Assembly (NCBI GenBank): GCA_003695005.1
Contig: RFJE01000099.1
Span: forward strand, 1 to 8,445
Origin: Candidatus Hydrogenedentota bacterium
Lineage (GTDB): Bacteria; Spirochaetota; Leptospiria; Turneriellales; J094
Direction: 5' to 3'
DNA length: 8,445 nt
Both the position numbers and the translations under genes were made by a program. Below the pieces are notes generated by a model. The model saw only the letters and a list, made by a program, of their open reading frames with translations. It was not told where the DNA came from and ran no database searches. This document shows positions 5,987-8,445 of this stretch, piece after piece. The number at the start of each line of letters is the position of its first letter. The first letter of the stretch is position 1.

Positions 5987-8022
5987 TACTGCTCCCATAC
6001 AAAATAAACTTCCACTCTTCGATTTTTTGCTTTCGAAGCTTCGTCTTTTTCTTCCACAAGCGGACGCCGGTAAGCAAAGTATTTCGCACGAATTTTTTCT
6101 TTTGGAATGCCGATTTTAATGAGTGCTTTTCTCATGTTGTAAGCACGCTCTTTTGACCAACGAATATTTTTCTTTAAGCCCCCTTTTCTATCCGTATGAC
6201 CTTGTACTTCAATGAGAGGCTTTCCTGCTTGTATCCACTTTTGCTTTATTTTAAAAAGTTCTTTTTGTTGCTTCTTTGAAAGGTTTGTAACTTCTTTGCC
6301 AAAGCGCAAGGTAGCAATTAATTCATACCGAACTTTCTTTTGTTTTTTAACCTTTTTTGATTTTTCCGTGACATTAGTAGTTGTTTGCTTTGTTTTCTTA
6401 TTATCTGTATTATCTTTTGTTTCTTTTTTAGCCACTGTAATCTTACTTGTTGTACTTTCTACCACAGGTTTCATCTGCAATGTTTTTTGAGCAGCAGTTT
6501 GTTTACCATTTTCCGAAAAAAAGTCTGCCAAAGAAAATTTTTGCTTTAGTGGATCATACCCCGTTAACGAAGCCGAAACAATGATGGATGTATTCTTAAT
6601 AAATTCAGCATATGCCTGACGCTTATTTTGTTCGTCATGGATACGAACAGGAATCGTTAATACAAAGCGATCTCCATCTAATCGCATGATTTTTTCATCA
6701 CTTTGTTCTTGGTTATATACAAGCCGGTAAGTTACATTTGGCCGGATTATCTTATTCTCTTTACCAAGCATTTGAAAAGAAATCGACAAAGAATCCGGTA
6801 GTTGAAACTCCGGCAATAAACTAAAATTTTTAGTGATAGTTTCCGGCCTATGATTTTCCCGCAAATCAAGAATCGTCTCATATGGCTCATACCCGGGGGC
6901 TGAAATTAAAATTTCATAAACCTCATCGTTCATTAAATCCATCTCATAAGCACCTGCAGGCAATTGTGTCGCAATGTTTCTTTCGCCATTTTTCGAACGG
7001 ATCCGAATATTGGCTTCAATGCCTTTTATGCTATCTGCTTCATGTACTTTGCCTTTATACGTAATGACAACTTTTGGCTTTGCAAATTCTGGTACTTTTG
7101 CTCTATATACATCAAAACTTCCATACCCCCCCTTGCGATTCGAACTAAAATACATTCGCAATCCATCGCGTGTAACCGTCGGGTATTCATCATCATACGG
7201 ACTATTGTATGGCTTGCCTAAATTCTGTGGTTTTTTCCAAGGCGTTCCTTTCATATATAACATTTTTTGTGTTACGTAAATGTCATAACGACCTACACCG
7301 CCATCTCTATCGGACGAAAAATACAACGTAATACCATCACTATGAATAGAAGGGGAAATTTCCGCTGCACCACTGTTTATAATACTACCTGCATTGACAG
7401 GCTTTTGCCACATTTTCTTTGCTGTATCATAATGAGCAATCCAAATATCGTCTTTTCCATACCCCCCCGGACGGTTTGACGAAAAATATAAGGTAAGACC
7501 ATCCGGTGAAATGGAAGGCATTCTATCATGAAAATCACTGTTAATGATACTTAACGGAATCGGATCTGTCCACTTTCCCTGTACTTGCTTTGTATAGTAA
7601 ATATTGGTCTCTTTTTTCCCCTTACGACCTTTTGTTGCAAACGAAGTAAAATACATTTCTAAACTCCCATCCGGCAACTTACGAAGAGAAGGCAATCCAT
7701 CAAAATACGCTGAATTTACAGGGGGACCAAAGTTGACAGGTGGCTTAAACTTTACAGTACCATTGACCCTTTCCCCAAGTGCATACCATAAATCAAAATC
7801 TCCACTTAAACCTACAGAGCCGGGCCTGTTGGATTCAAAAACTAAAATTGTTTCATCCGGCAAAATAAAAGGTGTATATTCTACAAATTTTGTATTGATT
7901 TCAGAAAGGTTTTCTACTTTTGCTTCTTCTCCCGGGGTAACTGGAATCGGGGGTAGTTCAGATGCTAACAAAGGCAGCAAAATAGCAATCGAAAAAAGCC
8001 ACCATCTTTTACACAATTTCAT
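5986..8022 (-). CDS. Exported PD40-repeat / OmpA-domain envelope protein
   Basis: This 678-residue protein is expected in the periplasm, held to peptidoglycan by its C-terminus. It has a signal peptide (MKLCKRWW, a hydrophobic core, cut near LLAS at 18-21). Five PD40 beta-propeller blades follow, at about 48-80, 108-143, 167-196, 221-251 and 278-308. The last three share (Y/I)FSS(N/D)R-x-GG-(Y/V)G-x-(Y/F/D)D-(I/V). A small beta domain resembling PEGA or regulatory carboxypeptidase-like modules spans about 317-400 (LPAGAYEMDL, then ISAPGYEPYE). After a less defined region, a Lys/Thr-rich linker (about 518-565) leads to an OmpA domain (566-678). That domain has HTD (609-611), Arg626 in SKERA and the closing NRRVE, so the residues that grip diaminopimelate are kept. 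The layout is like that of Pal/OmpA-type TolB-propeller proteins of Bacteroidetes and spirochaetes. The ligand of the propeller is unknown. It lies 44 bases after nadA and is coupled to the thioesterase gene. Confidence 0.9.
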   Translation of the reverse strand: MKLCKRWWLFSIAILLPLLASELPPIPVTPGEEAKVENLSEINTKFVEYTPFILPDETILVFESNRPGSVGLSGDFDLWYALGERVNGTVKFKPPVNFGPPVNSAYFDGLPSLRKLPDGSLEMYFTSFATKGRKGKKETNIYYTKQVQGKWTDPIPLSIINSDFHDRMPSISPDGLTLYFSSNRPGGYGKDDIWIAHYDTAKKMWQKPVNAGSIINSGAAEISPSIHSDGITLYFSSDRDGGVGRYDIYVTQKMLYMKGTPWKKPQNLGKPYNSPYDDEYPTVTRDGLRMYFSSNRKGGYGSFDVYRAKVPEFAKPKVVITYKGKVHEADSIKGIEANIRIRSKNGERNIATQLPAGAYEMDLMNDEVYEILISAPGYEPYETILDLRENHRPETITKNFSLLPEFQLPDSLSISFQMLGKENKIIRPNVTYRLVYNQEQSDEKIMRLDGDRFVLTIPVRIHDEQNKRQAYAEFIKNTSIIVSASLTGYDPLKQKFSLADFFSENGKQTAAQKTLQMKPVVESTTSKITVAKKETKDNTDNKKTKQTTTNVTEKSKKVKKQKKVRYELIATLRFGKEVTNLSKKQQKELFKIKQKWIQAGKPLIEVQGHTDRKGGLKKNIRWSKERAYNMRKALIKIGIPKEKIRAKYFAYRRPLVEEKDEASKAKNRRVEVYFVWEQ
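5992..5996 (-). promoter_or_regulatory. Shine-Dalgarno site for the thioesterase gene
   Basis: GGGAG lies 5 bases before ATG 5986, within the last codons of the upstream gene. It favours the shorter start and is the clearest ribosome site in the window. Confidence 0.7.
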
Positions 8023-8023
8023 A

Positions 8024-8041
8024 ATGCAGTTCGAAATGCAT
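8024..8041 (-). promoter_or_regulatory. 18-bp near-perfect palindrome before the OmpA-domain gene
   Basis: ATGCAGTTCGAAATGCAT is a palindrome with one mismatched pair, centred on TTCGAA. It ends one base before the start codon and fills the place where a ribosome site would be expected. It could be an operator for a dimeric regulator or could form a hairpin near the start. It may also be chance; no second copy is seen in the window. Confidence 0.4.
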
Positions 8042-8049
8042 AGTTGTTA

Positions 8050-8055
8050 TGTCAA
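8050..8055 (-). promoter_or_regulatory. Possible -35 element (TTGACA)
   Basis: A perfect sigma-70 -35 hexamer lies in the 44-base gap after nadA, just upstream of the palindrome. No good -10 is found at 16-18 bases (GAACTG at 17), so a promoter here is only tentative. Confidence 0.2.
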
Positions 8056-8066
8056 GAAATCAAATA

Positions 8067-8445
8067 CTACCTGCCAATTTCTAACATTTTCTTAACTGCT
8101 TTTTCTGCCCTGACTCTTACGTCTTCCGGGACATCGACTTCATATTGCTCGTTTTCTAAAGCAGCTTTAACTTTTTCTAATGTAATTTTCTTCATGTGCG
8201 GGCATGTCTGACAAGTGGATATAAATTCGACATTAGGAAATTCTCCTCGTAAGTTGTCCCCCATAGAACACTCGGTCAGGAGTAACACACTTTTTGCATG
8301 ACTGTTTCGAATATAATCTGCCATTTGGGAAGTTGATCCGCTAAAATCGGCAAGACGAGTTACTTCTTCGCGACATTCGGGATGCGTAATAATTTTTACA
8401 TCCGGAAATTGACGTCGGGCATTTTGTATATCATAGACCGTATAC
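8067..8445 (-). CDS. nadA: Quinolinate synthase NadA, C-terminal part
   Basis: NadA condenses iminoaspartate with dihydroxyacetone phosphate to quinolinate in de novo NAD synthesis, using a [4Fe-4S] cluster held by three cysteines. The frame is open past the window edge (8445), so an ATG at 8324 is internal; 125 residues are visible. They include THPEC (visible residues 20-24, second cluster Cys) and ADFSGSTSQM (32-41), a family hallmark. The next block is FISTCQTCPHMKKITLEKV, where Cys81 before PHM is the likely third ligand. The end is the usual basic helix AEKAVKKMLEIGR. The first cluster Cys lies outside the window. Spacing and direction suggest co-transcription with the OmpA-domain gene, though the two functions have no obvious link. 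Confidence 0.95.
   Translation of the reverse strand, partial: YTVYDIQNARRQFPDVKIITHPECREEVTRLADFSGSTSQMADYIRNSHAKSVLLLTECSMGDNLRGEFPNVEFISTCQTCPHMKKITLEKVKAALENEQYEVDVPEDVRVRAEKAVKKMLEIGR

Noticed and set aside
7604..8095. 163-residue plus-strand open frame
   Set aside because: It lies antisense to the N-terminal part of the OmpA-domain gene, which has a signal peptide and clear domain motifs; the frame itself shows no domain.
8322..8324. ATG as the start of an 85-residue minus-strand protein
   Set aside because: The frame continues to the window edge with the NadA hallmarks THPEC and ADFSGSTSQ, so this Met is internal to nadA.

Overview
This window is almost wholly protein-coding and looks like chromosomal DNA of an AT-rich spirochaete. 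The main reason is the flagellar switch protein FliM, whose long, highly conserved N-terminal half reads like the spirochaetal form of the family. Signal-peptide proteins and an OmpA/PD40 envelope protein add a diderm cell plan. The genus cannot be set from this window; a leptospiral or treponemal relative is a guess. I see no tRNA, rRNA, CRISPR array or mobile element, and no gene-free stretch longer than about 45 bases.

Plus strand, 1-5606: five tightly packed co-directional genes, probably one transcription unit that starts upstream of the window. They are (1) the 3' part of a very acidic repeat protein, (2) a GAF-GAF-degenerate GGDEF protein that starts inside the stop codon of gene 1 (TAATG), (3) an exported two-domain protein of unknown function, (4) fliM, and (5) an unknown all-helical protein. 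Gaps are -1, 18, 4 and 8 bases. No usual fliM neighbours (fliL, fliN/fliY, fliP, motAB) are visible.

Minus strand, 8445-5603: three co-directional genes. They are the 3' part of nadA (quinolinate synthase), an exported PD40/OmpA-domain protein, and a small hot-dog acyl-CoA thioesterase translationally coupled to it (again TAATG). The two units converge with a 4-base overlap: both stop codons lie within the same palindrome, TTAA.

The most interesting point is that the repeat in gene 1 has the core LS-x-DE-(M/L)-(D/S)-G-IL. This closely matches the N-terminal peptide of the FliM encoded three genes downstream (LSQDEIDQLL), the segment that binds phosphorylated CheY in characterised flagellar switches. 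Gene 1 may therefore be a multivalent mimic of the FliM tail, encoded beside a pseudo-signalling GAF/GGDEF protein and fliM itself. This is inference from sequence likeness, but it makes the five-gene cluster a candidate for an undescribed motility-control module.
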